Below are positions 46,121-55,342 of a DNA stretch of 64,000 nucleotides, in pieces. Numbering within the stretch: the first letter of the stretch is position 1; each line of letters begins with the position of its first letter. Below the pieces are notes generated by a model, which saw only the letters and a program-made list of their open reading frames with translations, was not told the origin of the DNA and searched no databases. Both the position numbers and the translations under genes were made by a program. Origin of the DNA: Candidatus Pantoea floridensis (GTDB lineage Bacteria > Pseudomonadota > Gammaproteobacteria > Enterobacterales > Enterobacteriaceae); assembly GCF_900215435.1 (NCBI RefSeq), contig NZ_OCMY01000001.1, forward strand, positions 3,534,001 through 3,598,000, written 5' to 3'.

Positions 46121-46144
46121 GTAGGGTGCGCATTCATGCGCACC
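46121..46144. repeat. REP-like palindrome
   Basis: GTAGGGTGCGCATTCATGCG followed by CACC, identical in core to the tandem array units at 41641-41812. Confidence 0.7.
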
Positions 46145-46208
46145 TGCATATACGCAATTTATTGCGCGCGTTGCCTACCGGGATAGTGATTATTCTTTTA
46201 CGCCGGGC

Positions 46209-46234
46209 AAAAAAAACTCGCCGTGAAGGCGAGT
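46209..46234 (-). terminator. flgAMN operon terminator
   Basis: ACTCGCC (46216-46222) and GGCGAGT (46228-46234) form a stem on the minus strand with a T run beyond it (the A run at 46209-46215). It lies 26 bases after the flgN stop. Confidence 0.82.
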
Positions 46235-46259
46235 AAATAAACATCCAGAGGTCAGGAAA

Positions 46260-46706
46260 TCAGATACTAATATTGTATTTGCGTCCGCTCGGCAGATTAT
46301 TGGATTCTCCTGCAGGGCCATAAAGTGTGCTGGTATTGTGGCCGACTTTCTCTACCACTTTTTGCATTTGCTGATTCTTCTTCATATGGCCTTGCAGCAG
46401 ATGTTCCACTTGTAGATTAAGTGATTTGGTAATGCGCACGCGTTCGCTTACCAATTGCCAGCAGGCAAATAATTTGCTGTGTTGATGGTAGGGCGCTTCA
46501 AGCGCAGACTGCTGCTCCTGCTGGCGACGCAGTTCATCATAATATTGAATGGTCGACAGCAGCTGACTTTTATTATCGGTCAGGATTTGCAGTGAAACCG
46601 GGTTTATCTGCGTGCGATTTAGCTGATTGACTTCCTCAATCATAATCGCCTCTAGTTCGTCCAGAGACGTTTTCATCTGTGTCAAAATAGGAAAAAGCTT
46701 TTCCAT
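46260..46706 (-). CDS. flgN: Flagellar export chaperone FlgN
   Basis: A 148-residue helical protein in the flgN position after flgM, with the family's long coiled coil and polar C terminus. FlgN escorts FlgK and FlgL to the export gate. Sequence conservation is moderate, so the call rests on size, helix content and gene order. Confidence 0.88.
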   Translation of the reverse strand: MEKLFPILTQMKTSLDELEAIMIEEVNQLNRTQINPVSLQILTDNKSQLLSTIQYYDELRRQQEQQSALEAPYHQHSKLFACWQLVSERVRITKSLNLQVEHLLQGHMKKNQQMQKVVEKVGHNTSTLYGPAGESNNLPSGRKYNISI

Positions 46707-46728
46707 AACTTAAAAAGGCCTGCAATTA

Positions 46729-47022
46729 TTAAAACTGAAAGAGTTCCTGCACCAGCGATTGCGCTATTTTCTCGGGCTCAATCGGCATTTCGCCTGCGGC
46801 TAATGCGGCACGGATTTCAGCAACGCGCGCATAATTTACGTCGCGGCTGTCGTTGGTTTGAATCTGTTTGGTCAGCGCACTCAGGGTGACTTCGGTTTTA
46901 TCCGCTTTTGCGCGGCCAGCAGATGACGGTTCATTATTCTGCGTCTGTGAGCGGGTGCGCATATCCTGCGTGGCGGCGATCGTGTTAATCGCTGCGGTTG
47001 CTTTGGTGCTTTCAATACTCAT
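46729..47022 (-). CDS. flgM: Anti-sigma-28 factor FlgM
   Basis: A 97-residue protein, the same length as E. coli FlgM. The C-terminal half (TEVTLSALTKQIQTNDSRDV, then YARVAEIRAALAAGEMPIEP) is the FliA-binding region. It blocks FliA until the hook is complete and FlgM is exported. ATG 47022 is chosen (AGGA upstream, MSIESTKAT start) over frame starts at 47070 and 47028. Confidence 0.95.
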   Translation of the reverse strand: MSIESTKATAAINTIAATQDMRTRSQTQNNEPSSAGRAKADKTEVTLSALTKQIQTNDSRDVNYARVAEIRAALAAGEMPIEPEKIAQSLVQELFQF

Positions 47023-47066
47023 ATTCATCCTCGCCAGTTTTAGGTGTGCCACTGCGTATAAACTAG

Positions 47067-47093
47067 TCATCGGTGATTGGCGAAAAAACTAAA
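47067..47093 (-). promoter_or_regulatory. Sigma-28 promoter of flgM
   Basis: On the minus strand TTTAGTTT, 11 bases, then ACCGATGA is the best FliA-type promoter in the window. It lies between flgA and flgM, so flgMN can be boosted by FliA independently of flgA. Confidence 0.75.
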
Positions 47094-47094
47094 A

Positions 47095-47799
47095 TTATTG
47101 TTGTAAAAAAATCGTCACCTGGCCGTCTTCGTTCACTTTGCCATTGATTGTACGACCATTATTGAGCCGAACTTTTAACGTATCGTTGACCGCCGCGTTG
47201 TTCATCGCCTTGCCCTGGCTGCGAATACGCAGGCCCGCCGAGGTGGTGACCAGGTCAACGGTTTGTCCTGAGCGCAAGCGCCACTGCTGGCGCAACTGAC
47301 TCTGTACTAACGGCTTTCCCAGCGCTAACCCCCGGGTCAAACGCTGACCCACAATCTCATTGGCTTCAAACACAAGTCCCAGCGGTTGCCCCTCAAGATT
47401 TCCCGTTACGCGCTTAATATCGCCTGGCTGGATGATGTCACCACCGGCCAGATCGTGGGCGGCCACCCACCAGCTGCCCTGGGCGCTGATGCGCACCGGT
47501 AGGTAGTGATTGCGCTTGCCGCAGTTGGCGATCACCGTGCGCTTGCCGGTCAGGCGCGTATCGTGTCCCGCCAGTCGCAGCTCCGGGTTTTCACATAACG
47601 CCGCCAGCTGCTGTGGCGTGGCCAGCAGCTCCACGGTGCGCACGATGTCAGTGTTCACTTCCACCTGAGGTGAAAGCAGCGCATCCAGGCGCGTTTGCAG
47701 CCGCTCAATGGCGGAGGGCGTATCCGGCACGCTGGCGATTAACGGCAGCGAACAGCAGGCCAACGCGGTAGCGAAGATTTTTACAAGAGGGATTTTCAT
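47095..47799 (-). CDS. flgA: Flagellar P-ring chaperone FlgA
   Basis: A 234-residue exported protein: signal peptide about 1-22, then the SAF-like domain (WVAAHDLAGGDIIQPGDIKR, then VGQRLTRGLALGKPL) and a C-terminal strand domain (LRSGQTVDLVTTSAGLRIRS). It helps FlgI polymerise into the P ring in the periplasm. It is divergent from flgB. Confidence 0.95.
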   Translation of the reverse strand: MKIPLVKIFATALACCSLPLIASVPDTPSAIERLQTRLDALLSPQVEVNTDIVRTVELLATPQQLAALCENPELRLAGHDTRLTGKRTVIANCGKRNHYLPVRISAQGSWWVAAHDLAGGDIIQPGDIKRVTGNLEGQPLGLVFEANEIVGQRLTRGLALGKPLVQSQLRQQWRLRSGQTVDLVTTSAGLRIRSQGKAMNNAAVNDTLKVRLNNGRTINGKVNEDGQVTIFLQQ

Positions 47800-47884
47800 C
47801 CGGGGTGCCTTAAATATAAAAAGAAAACGTGTGCTGTATTCAGCGTGATTAAATTATAACCGCTGATGCGTTGCTTTTAATGCG

Positions 47885-47914
47885 GTAAATGGCAACACCT
47901 TTGTCGCCATTTAC
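47885..47914. promoter_or_regulatory. Palindrome in the divergent flgA-flgB promoter region
   Basis: GTAAATGGC (47885-47893) and GCCATTTAC (47906-47914) are perfect 9-base arms around 12 bases. It sits centrally in the 257-base gap. AATGGC...GCCATT recalls the outer ends of FlhD4C2 boxes but the spacing is much shorter than the usual box, so the binding protein is uncertain. Confidence 0.4.
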
Positions 47915-48056
47915 TCGCTTCATTCCTCTCAACCCGCATTGCTTTATTTTATGAGTCTAAATGCGTTTATTTCTGTCGACTCTTCGCAGTGTGATAATTC
48001 ACCGCTGCTGTCTACACTATCGCCGGTAAAATAATCTGTAGCAGGAGCCATCTTTA

Positions 48057-48470
48057 ATGGTCAATAAACTGGACGACGCGTTTCGTTTTCAGCAGCAAGC
48101 GCTGGGTTTACTCTCGCGCCGCCAGGATATCCTGGCATCAAATATTGCCAATGCCGACACGCCGGGTTATCAGGCGCGTGACATTGATTTTACAAAGCAG
48201 TTAAAAAACGCCATGGATAATCAACAAATGGCGAAATCACCGGTCTCACTGGCATTAACGTCAGACCGGCATATTGCAGCCAAAGGAAAATTAATTGACG
48301 ACGATCAATTAATGTATCGCATTCCGGATCAGCCGAGTGCCGATGGTAATACCGTGGATATGGACCGCGAGCGCGTTAATTTCGCGGATAACGGCGTGAA
48401 ATATCAATCCGGGCTGACCTTCCTTGGCGCGGATATTAAGAAAATGATGACGGTATTAAACCAGGGGTAA
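48057..48470 (+). CDS. flgB: Flagellar proximal rod protein FlgB
   Basis: A 137-residue rod protein with RRQDILASNIANADTPGYQA, the conserved rod/hook N-terminal motif, and GVKYQSGLTFLGADIKKMM at the C terminus. An AGGAG ribosome site lies upstream. It is first in the flgBCDEFGHIJ operon. Confidence 0.96.
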   Translation: MVNKLDDAFRFQQQALGLLSRRQDILASNIANADTPGYQARDIDFTKQLKNAMDNQQMAKSPVSLALTSDRHIAAKGKLIDDDQLMYRIPDQPSADGNTVDMDRERVNFADNGVKYQSGLTFLGADIKKMMTVLNQG

Positions 48471-48476
48471 TGATCA

Positions 48477-48881
48477 GTGTCACTTTTCAGCATATTTGAT
48501 ATTTCCGGCTCGGCGATGGCGGCGCAATCACAGCGCCTCAACGTTAGCGCCAGCAACATGGCGAACGCCGACAGCGTCGTCGGTCCAGACGGCCAGCCGT
48601 ATCGCGCACGTCAGGTGGTGTTCTCGGTGGAGGCACAGGCCGGTCAGGATGTCGGCGGCGTGCGGGTGAGTGACGTTGTGGAGAGCAGCGCGCCGGATCG
48701 CATGGTGTATGAGCCGGGTAATCCGCTGGCCGACCAGCAGGGCTATGTGCGCATGCCCAACGTCAACGTGGTGGATGAGATGGTGAACACCATCTCCGCC
48801 TCACGCAGCTATCAAGCCAACGTAGAAGTGATGAACTCTGCTAAGAGCCTGATGCTGAAAACCTTAACCCTTGGCCAGTAA
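48477..48881 (+). CDS. flgC: Flagellar proximal rod protein FlgC
   Basis: A 134-residue rod protein with [39 protein letters not shown] and the C-terminal [20 protein letters not shown]. Six bases after flgB. Confidence 0.96.
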   Translation: MSLFSIFDISGSAMAAQSQRLNVSASNMANADSVVGPDGQPYRARQVVFSVEAQAGQDVGGVRVSDVVESSAPDRMVYEPGNPLADQQGYVRMPNVNVVDEMVNTISASRSYQANVEVMNSAKSLMLKTLTLGQ

Positions 48882-48892
48882 GGACTGAGCAC

Positions 48893-49591
48893 ATGGTTTC
48901 TGCAGTAAATAACAGCGTTAACTCAGCATCATCGGGCAACGGCAGCGCCGCCGCCGATTTATCCGACAGCTTTATGCAGCTGTTGGTGGCACAGATGCAA
49001 AATCAGGATCCCACCAATCCCATGGACAACAACCAGCTCACTTCACAGCTGGCACAGTTCAATACCGCAGCGGGCATCGAGAAGCTGAATACCGCAGCGC
49101 AAAATATGCAGCAGACGATGATTTCGCTGGGAAGCATGAATGCGGCGTCATGGGTTGGGCGTAGCGTGCTGATGGAAGGGGATCCTAAGGTGACCGTGGG
49201 CCGCAATAACGAAATTCTGCCGATCGCCGATACGAACGCGACGCCAGAGTCTCAAGACTTCAACTTCTACCTGAAGAACGATGCTGACACCGTCACCGTG
49301 ACGCTGACCGATGCGGAAGGCAATGCCTACACCGCAGATCTGAAAAACGTTAAGGCGGGCACCAAGAAATTCAGCCTCGACGATCTGAAAGAATTCAAAC
49401 CGGCTGAACCCGCACCTGATACCGAGTACACCGTCACTTTCAGCGCCAAAAAAGGTGAGGACACCGTTGATGTCACTGGCCTGACGGCAGAGACGGTCGC
49501 GGGTGTGACCTTAACCGACGCAGGCCCGTACCTGCACCTGGTGGGTCGCGACGACATGGTTACGCTGGCCGATATTTTTGTCATCCAATAA
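48893..49591 (+). CDS. flgD: Flagellar hook cap / hook assembly protein FlgD
   Basis: A 232-residue hook scaffold. The N-terminal FMQLLVAQMQNQDPTNPMDN motif is conserved and the C-terminal part is a tudor/Fn3-like beta domain. It caps the growing hook and is discarded when FlgK arrives. Confidence 0.95.
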   Translation: MVSAVNNSVNSASSGNGSAAADLSDSFMQLLVAQMQNQDPTNPMDNNQLTSQLAQFNTAAGIEKLNTAAQNMQQTMISLGSMNAASWVGRSVLMEGDPKVTVGRNNEILPIADTNATPESQDFNFYLKNDADTVTVTLTDAEGNAYTADLKNVKAGTKKFSLDDLKEFKPAEPAPDTEYTVTFSAKKGEDTVDVTGLTAETVAGVTLTDAGPYLHLVGRDDMVTLADIFVIQ

Positions 49592-49620
49592 TAATCCCTC
49601 TTACTTTCTGGAATTTCATT

Positions 49621-50859
49621 ATGAGTTTTTCTCAGGGCCTGAGCGGCCTCAATGCAGCATCTAAAGCGTTGGACGTGGTAGGCAACAACATCGCCAACTC
49701 CCAGACCGTTGGTTTCAAAGCCGGTTCGGTTTCATTTGCCGACATCTTCGCCGGTACCACCGGTTTGGGTGTGCAGGTCGCGGGCATCAACCAGGACTTC
49801 AACAGCGGCAGCCTCGCATCAACCGGACGCGATCTGGATATCGCGATCGATGGCAAAGGCTTTTTCCGTTTTGTGAACGAAGGTGGCAGCGTGTTCTACG
49901 GCCGTAATGGCCAGTTCAATACCGATGAAAAGGGCAACGTCATCAACAGTTCCGGCATGTACCTGACCGGCTACCAGGCCACGGGCACACCGCCGAAAAT
50001 TGAGCCAGGCGCGCCGATTGGCCCGATCCGCATTCCTACCGATGATATGCAGCCAGAAGCCTCAACCGCCGGCACGCTCACGGGCAATCTGAAAGCCGAT
50101 GACGACAAGGTGATCGCCAGCGCCTTTAATGCGGAAGACCCAAGCACCTATAACTTCGTCAGCCAGATCGAAGCCACCGACAGCCTGGGCAGCAAGCACA
50201 CCGTCAAAGTCTATTTCGTCCAGACCTCGCCGGGTGAGTGGAAAGCCTATGCGGGTGATGAAACGTCACCCCGGATGGACACGGGTTCACCGCCGAAGCC
50301 TATCTATTCAGAGATGCAGCTGAAGTTTGATGCCAGCGGCAACCTGATCCCTGGCACCACCGTCCCCGCTGGCGGCGTCATGAACATTACGGGTGCTGCG
50401 CTCAACGGCGCCAACGCACTTAATCTGCAGCTTGATTTAAAAGCGCTGACGAAAAATGCCAGTGACAGCCTGGTGAAACTCGGCGAAATCGATGGTCAGG
50501 CACCGGGTAAATACCAGAACTTTAAGATTGGCGATAACGGCGAAGTGGTTGCCACCTACAGCAACGGTAAGCGTCAAACCGTGGCGCAGATCGTGCTGGC
50601 CGATTTCCCCAATACCAGCGGTTTGCAGTCGGAAGGTAACAACGTCTGGTCAGAATCATCGAGCTCAGGTCAGCCGTTCCTCGGCGCGTCCGGCACCGGC
50701 AGTTTTGGTGACGTCAACGGCAGCATGCTGGAGCAGTCGAATGTCGATATGGGCGCGGAGATGGTCAACATGATCGTTTATCAGCGTAACTACCAGTCGA
50801 ACTCGCAAACCATTAAAACCCAGTCTGAGCTGTTGCAGACGCTGGTTAACCTGCGTTAA
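49621..50859 (+). CDS. flgE: Flagellar hook protein FlgE
   Basis: A 412-residue hook subunit. Conserved ends are SFSQGLSGLNAASKALDVVG, GNNIANSQTVGFKAG and NMIVYQRNYQSNSQTIKTQS. The middle forms the surface D2 domain. Length is typical for enteric FlgE. Confidence 0.97.
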   Translation: MSFSQGLSGLNAASKALDVVGNNIANSQTVGFKAGSVSFADIFAGTTGLGVQVAGINQDFNSGSLASTGRDLDIAIDGKGFFRFVNEGGSVFYGRNGQFNTDEKGNVINSSGMYLTGYQATGTPPKIEPGAPIGPIRIPTDDMQPEASTAGTLTGNLKADDDKVIASAFNAEDPSTYNFVSQIEATDSLGSKHTVKVYFVQTSPGEWKAYAGDETSPRMDTGSPPKPIYSEMQLKFDASGNLIPGTTVPAGGVMNITGAALNGANALNLQLDLKALTKNASDSLVKLGEIDGQAPGKYQNFKIGDNGEVVATYSNGKRQTVAQIVLADFPNTSGLQSEGNNVWSESSSSGQPFLGASGTGSFGDVNGSMLEQSNVDMGAEMVNMIVYQRNYQSNSQTIKTQSELLQTLVNLR

Positions 50860-50870
50860 GGACGGCCTGA

Positions 50871-51608
50871 ATGGATCGCGCAATATATACCGCCATGAGC
50901 GCCGCCAACGCCTCGCTCAATCGCCAGGCGGTTACCTCCAACAATCTGGCGAACAGCTCAACGGCCGGTTTCCGCGCGCAGCTGGCGGCGTTCCGCGCTG
51001 TTCCAGTGGCAGGCGAAAGCCTCAACACCCGTGCGCTGGTGGCGGAATCAACGCCGTTCCACGACGAGAGCATGGGCCCCATCACCCACACCGGACGCAA
51101 CCTGGACGTGGCGCTGCCACAGAACGGTTGGCTGGCGGTGGAAATGCCGGACGGCAGCGAAGCCTATACCCGCAACGGCACCATTGAGGTGGATAACCAG
51201 GGCGCGCTGAGCGTCGGTGGTCGTCCACTGATGGGCGATGGCGCGGCGTTAACCGTGCCGCCGCAGTCGGAAGTGACCATTGGCGCGGACGGCACCATCT
51301 CCGCGCTGGGCGGCGGTGACGATGCCACCGCGCTGGTGCAGGTCGGCCGCCTGAAAATGGTCAATGCGGAAATGAGCAGCCTGCTGCACGGCGATGATGG
51401 CCTGTTCCGTTCCGCAGCGGCGGGCGCGCTGGCGCAGGATGAGCAGCTGCGCCTCAGCCCCGAAGCACTGGAAGGCAGCAACGTCAGCCCGGTTAAGGCG
51501 ATGGCAGAGATGATCGCTAACTCGCGTGGCTTCGATATGAACATGAAAGTGATTCGTACCGCCGACGAAAATGCCCAAAAGGCTAACCAGTTACTGAGCG
51601 TCGGCTAA
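50871..51608 (+). CDS. flgF: Flagellar proximal rod protein FlgF
   Basis: A 245-residue rod protein: MDRAIYTAMSAANASLNRQA, NNLANSSTAGFRAQLAAFRA and the C-terminal EMIANSRGFDMNMKVIRTAD. 11 bases after flgE. Confidence 0.96.
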   Translation: MDRAIYTAMSAANASLNRQAVTSNNLANSSTAGFRAQLAAFRAVPVAGESLNTRALVAESTPFHDESMGPITHTGRNLDVALPQNGWLAVEMPDGSEAYTRNGTIEVDNQGALSVGGRPLMGDGAALTVPPQSEVTIGADGTISALGGGDDATALVQVGRLKMVNAEMSSLLHGDDGLFRSAAAGALAQDEQLRLSPEALEGSNVSPVKAMAEMIANSRGFDMNMKVIRTADENAQKANQLLSVG

Positions 51609-51629
51609 GCCGCGCCAAGGAGCATCAAC

Positions 51630-52412
51630 ATGATTCGTTCTTTATGGATCGCAAAAACCGGTCTGGAAGCACAGCAGACCAACATGGACGTTATCTCCAA
51701 CAACCTGGCGAACGTGAATACCAACGGCTTTAAGCGTCAGCGTGCGGTATTTCAGGATCTGCTGTACCAAACCATGCGTCAGCCTGGCGCGCAGGCTTCT
51801 GAAGGGAGTTCGCTGCCAAGCGGCCTGCAGCTTGGTACCGGCGTGCGTCCCGTCTCGACCCAGCGTGTTCACACGCAGGGCGGACTGAACCAGACCGGCA
51901 ATGAGACCGATGTGGCGATCGAGGGTAAAGGTTTCTTCCAGGTGCAGTTGCCGGATGGCAGCACCGCTTACACCCGCGATGGCCATTTCGATAAAAATGA
52001 GAACGGCCAGCTGGTGAATGCCGAAGGCCACCCGGTGCAGCCGGGCATCACCGTACCGGCGGATGCCAAGAAACTGGAAATCAGCGCCGACGGTATTGTC
52101 AGCGCCACCGTGCCTGGCCAGGCGCAGCCACAGCAAATTGGTCAGCTGACGCTGGCGACCTTCGTCAATGACGCCGGTCTGGAGAGCATTGGCGGCAACC
52201 TGTACCGCGAAACCCAGTCGTCCGGTGCGCCAAATGAGCTGAACCCGGGCCTGGAAGATGCCGGTACGTTGAAGCAGAGCTACATCGAAACCTCCAACGT
52301 CAACGTGGCCGAAGAGCTGGTGAACATGATTCAGGTTCAGCGCGCTTACGAGATCAACAGTAAAGCGGTATCCGCCTCGGATCAGATGCTGCAGCGTCTT
52401 TCTCAGCTGTAA
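51630..52412 (+). CDS. flgG: Flagellar distal rod protein FlgG
   Basis: A 260-residue rod protein with [40 protein letters not shown] and [20 protein letters not shown]. Identical in length to E. coli FlgG and strongly conserved. Confidence 0.97.
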   Translation: MIRSLWIAKTGLEAQQTNMDVISNNLANVNTNGFKRQRAVFQDLLYQTMRQPGAQASEGSSLPSGLQLGTGVRPVSTQRVHTQGGLNQTGNETDVAIEGKGFFQVQLPDGSTAYTRDGHFDKNENGQLVNAEGHPVQPGITVPADAKKLEISADGIVSATVPGQAQPQQIGQLTLATFVNDAGLESIGGNLYRETQSSGAPNELNPGLEDAGTLKQSYIETSNVNVAEELVNMIQVQRAYEINSKAVSASDQMLQRLSQL

Positions 52413-52471
52413 TTTCCCTCTCCGGGCGCGGCCTGCAACATCCGCCACGCCCGGACTATTACGACATTGAA

Positions 52472-53173
52472 ATGAAAACTTCTTTCTATACCTTGCCGCC
52501 GGTTGCGGTCATCGCCTGTGCACTGCTGCTGAGCGGTTGCGCCCACATCATGCAGAAACCGCTGGTCACCGGCCCCACCTCGGCCGCGCCGACGCCGATG
52601 GCGACGACGGTCACCAGCGGTTCGCTGTTCCAGGCGGGCCAGTCGATGAATTATGGCTATCAGCCGATGTTTGAGGATCGCCGCCCGCGTAACGTCGGCG
52701 ACACGCTGACGGTGCTGCTGCAGGAAAACGTCAGCGCCAGCAAAAGCTCTTCTGCCAGCGCCAATCGTGACGGCTCTGCCGGTGCGGGCCTCACCGCCTT
52801 GCCGGGTAAGCTCAAAGGCTGGCTGGGTAATGGCAAAGCAGATTTTGACGCCAGCGGCAGCAACGATTTCTCCGGTAAAGGCGGCGCGGCAGCGCGTAAT
52901 ACCTTCACCGGCACCATTACCGTTACGGTCAACCAGCTGTTGCCGAACGGCAATTTGCAAGTGGTGGGCGAAAAGCAGATCGCCATTAATCAGGGCACCG
53001 AGTTCATTCGTTTCTCTGGCGTGATTAACCCGCGCACCATCAGCGGCAATAACACCGTGCCATCGACCCAGGTGGCCGATGCGCGTATCGAATATGTCGG
53101 AAACGGCTATATCAACGAAGCGCAGAATATGGGCTGGCTGCAGCGCTTCTTCCTGAACCTTTCTCCATTCTGA
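52472..53173 (+). CDS. flgH: Flagellar L-ring lipoprotein FlgH
   Basis: A 233-residue lipoprotein. The signal peptide ends in the lipobox LLSGC (cysteine about 23), then [20 protein letters not shown] and [17 protein letters not shown] at the end. It forms the outer-membrane L ring. Confidence 0.96.
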   Translation: MKTSFYTLPPVAVIACALLLSGCAHIMQKPLVTGPTSAAPTPMATTVTSGSLFQAGQSMNYGYQPMFEDRRPRNVGDTLTVLLQENVSASKSSSASANRDGSAGAGLTALPGKLKGWLGNGKADFDASGSNDFSGKGGAAARNTFTGTITVTVNQLLPNGNLQVVGEKQIAINQGTEFIRFSGVINPRTISGNNTVPSTQVADARIEYVGNGYINEAQNMGWLQRFFLNLSPF

Positions 53174-53180
53174 TACGGCA

Positions 53181-54302
53181 ATGAAAAAAGAATCCCTGTT
53201 TGTATTTTTTAGCATCCTGCTCATCGCCTGTACGGTGATGCTGCCGGGTGCGGCGAAGGCAGAACGCGTGCGCGATCTGGCTACGGTGCAGGGCGTGCGT
53301 TCTAACGCCCTGATGGGCTACGGCCTGATTGTGGGTCTGGATGGCACGGGCGACCAGACCATGCAGGCGCCCTTTACCGGCCAAAGCCTGAATAACATGC
53401 TGTCGCAGCTCGGCATTACCGTGCCGCCGGGTACCAATATGCAGCTGAAAAACATCGCGGCGGTGATGGTGACGGCAGAGCTGCCACCGTTTGCTCGTTC
53501 CGGCGATAAGCTGGATATCGTGGTCTCTTCGCTGGGTAATGCGAAAAGTCTGCGCGGCGGAACGCTGCTGATGACGCCGCTGAAAGGCGCGGATAACCAA
53601 ATCTACGCCATCGCACAGGGCAACGTGCTGATCTCCGGCGCGGGTGCTTCCGCAGGCGGCAGCCGCGTGCAGGTTAACCAGCTCAACGGCGGGCGCATCA
53701 GCTCGGGCGCCACGGTTGAGCGCGAAATACCCAATGATTTTGCCAGCCAGAACGTGGTGCGTTTGCAGCTGAATGAATCCGATTTCTCGCTGGCGCAACT
53801 GATCAGCGATGAGATCAACCGTCGCTATAACGGCGGCGCGGCCATTCCTGAAGATGCACGTACCATTCGCCTGTTTGCCCCGGCCACCGGCCCAGAGCGC
53901 GTACGCTTCCTTGCGGCGGTTCAGGATATTCCGGTACGCGTTAGCGTGCAGGATGCCAAAGTGATCGTAAATTCGCGCACCGGTTCGGTGGTGATGAACC
54001 GGCATGTTTCGCTGGATGCCTGCGCCGTGGCGCACGGTGCGCTGACGGTGGAAGTGACGCAAAACAATGTGGTCAGCCAGCCGGACACGCCGTTTGGCGG
54101 TGGGCAAACGGTGGTCACGCCGCAAACCGATATCTCGGTGCGTGATAACGGCGGTTCATTGCAAAGCGTACGCAGCAGCACCGATCTCAATACCGTGGTG
54201 CGCGCGCTGAACACGCTGGGTGCCACGCCGAATGAGCTGATGTCGATTCTTGAGGCGATGAAAAACGCCGGTTGCCTGCGGGCGAAACTGGAGATCAATT
54301 AA
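53181..54302 (+). CDS. flgI: Flagellar P-ring protein FlgI
   Basis: A 373-residue exported protein: signal peptide about 1-28, then [20 protein letters not shown] and [20 protein letters not shown]. It forms the peptidoglycan P ring. Its final base is shared with the flgJ start region (TAATG). Confidence 0.97.
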   Translation: MKKESLFVFFSILLIACTVMLPGAAKAERVRDLATVQGVRSNALMGYGLIVGLDGTGDQTMQAPFTGQSLNNMLSQLGITVPPGTNMQLKNIAAVMVTAELPPFARSGDKLDIVVSSLGNAKSLRGGTLLMTPLKGADNQIYAIAQGNVLISGAGASAGGSRVQVNQLNGGRISSGATVEREIPNDFASQNVVRLQLNESDFSLAQLISDEINRRYNGGAAIPEDARTIRLFAPATGPERVRFLAAVQDIPVRVSVQDAKVIVNSRTGSVVMNRHVSLDACAVAHGALTVEVTQNNVVSQPDTPFGGGQTVVTPQTDISVRDNGGSLQSVRSSTDLNTVVRALNTLGATPNELMSILEAMKNAGCLRAKLEIN

Positions 54303-55237
54303 TGGATGCGATGGATAAGTTTGATCGGCCAGCCTTTGATGTGCGCTCGCTGGATAAGCTGAAACGGGAGGCCGGGCGGCAGTCGCCCGGCGCCTTAAAA
54401 GCCGCGGCGCAGCAGATGGAGGGCATTTTCGTGCAGATGATGATGAAAAGTATGCGCGATGCCACCATCAAAGACGATCTGCTGCATAGCCAGTCGTCGG
54501 AGATGTTTACCGCCATGCACGATCAACAAGTTGCACAAAACATCGCCGAGGGAGGACAGCTCGGCTTTGCCGATCTTATCGTCCGCCAGCTCGGCGGTGA
54601 GAGTGAAAAACATAACCTCAGCGCACCCGGCAGCGATCCGGTGTCACTGGCGGCAGGCAAGCCCACCGCCTTCGCGCGTGCCGCCACCGGACCGGTACGT
54701 TTACCGGCACCGGTATCGTTTGGTAACCAGAACATCAGCGGCAACAACTTTATTGCCAAGCTGATGCGTCCGGCGCAGGCGGCCGCGCAGCAGAGTGGCG
54801 TGCATCCGCATCTGATTCTGGCGCAGGCCGCGCTGGAATCGGGCTGGGGCCAGCGTGAAATTCCGGCCGCCGATGGCAGCCCAAGCCACAACCTGTTCGG
54901 CATTAAGGCGACCGGCGACTGGAAAGGTAAAACGGCTGAGATCACCACCACCGAATATATCAACGGCGTGAAGCAGAAAGTGAAAGCCGCCTTCCGCGTA
55001 TACGACTCCTACGAACATGCGCTGGCAGATTACGCGAAGTTATTGACCAACAATCCACGCTACAGCCGTGTGGTGAATTCCACCACGGCGGAGCAGGGCG
55101 CGAAAGCGCTGCAGGCGGGCGGTTATGCCACCGATCCGGCCTACGCAACCAAACTCATCAATATTATTCAAAAGGTCAAAGGGGATATTCAGCAGGGCGT
55201 TTCAGCCTATAAAACTGACCTGGCGCAATTATTTTGA
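54302..55237 (+). CDS. flgJ: Peptidoglycan hydrolase / rod cap FlgJ
   Basis: A 311-residue two-domain protein. The N-terminal rod-cap domain has AAQQMEGIFVQMMMKSMRDA. The C-terminal glucosaminidase domain has LILAQAALESGWGQREIPA with the catalytic glutamate and HNLFGIKATGDWKGK. It opens the wall for the rod. ATG 54302 overlaps the flgI stop; the frame is open 30 bases upstream. Confidence 0.95.
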   Translation: MDAMDKFDRPAFDVRSLDKLKREAGRQSPGALKAAAQQMEGIFVQMMMKSMRDATIKDDLLHSQSSEMFTAMHDQQVAQNIAEGGQLGFADLIVRQLGGESEKHNLSAPGSDPVSLAAGKPTAFARAATGPVRLPAPVSFGNQNISGNNFIAKLMRPAQAAAQQSGVHPHLILAQAALESGWGQREIPAADGSPSHNLFGIKATGDWKGKTAEITTTEYINGVKQKVKAAFRVYDSYEHALADYAKLLTNNPRYSRVVNSTTAEQGAKALQAGGYATDPAYATKLINIIQKVKGDIQQGVSAYKTDLAQLF

Positions 55238-55246
55238 AGAAGGTGT

Positions 55247-55273
55247 TTTAGAGATTTTTACTATCACCGATGA
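55247..55273 (+). promoter_or_regulatory. Candidate sigma-28 promoter of flgKL
   Basis: TTTAGAGA, 11 bases, then ACCGATGA (55266-55273). The -10 is identical to those of fliC and flgM; the -35 is imperfect. It lies 70 bases before flgK. Confidence 0.5.
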
Positions 55274-55342
55274 GTTATATACCGACTGAATATTTTGGCC
55301 TGGCGGCAATTAGCAGGTCATCTTGATATCTACAGAGAACTT

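Noticed and set aside
51642..54125. Long open frames antisense to flgG, flgH and flgI
   Set aside because: They are mirror frames of GC-biased genuine genes, with histidine- and arginine-rich translations and no motifs.
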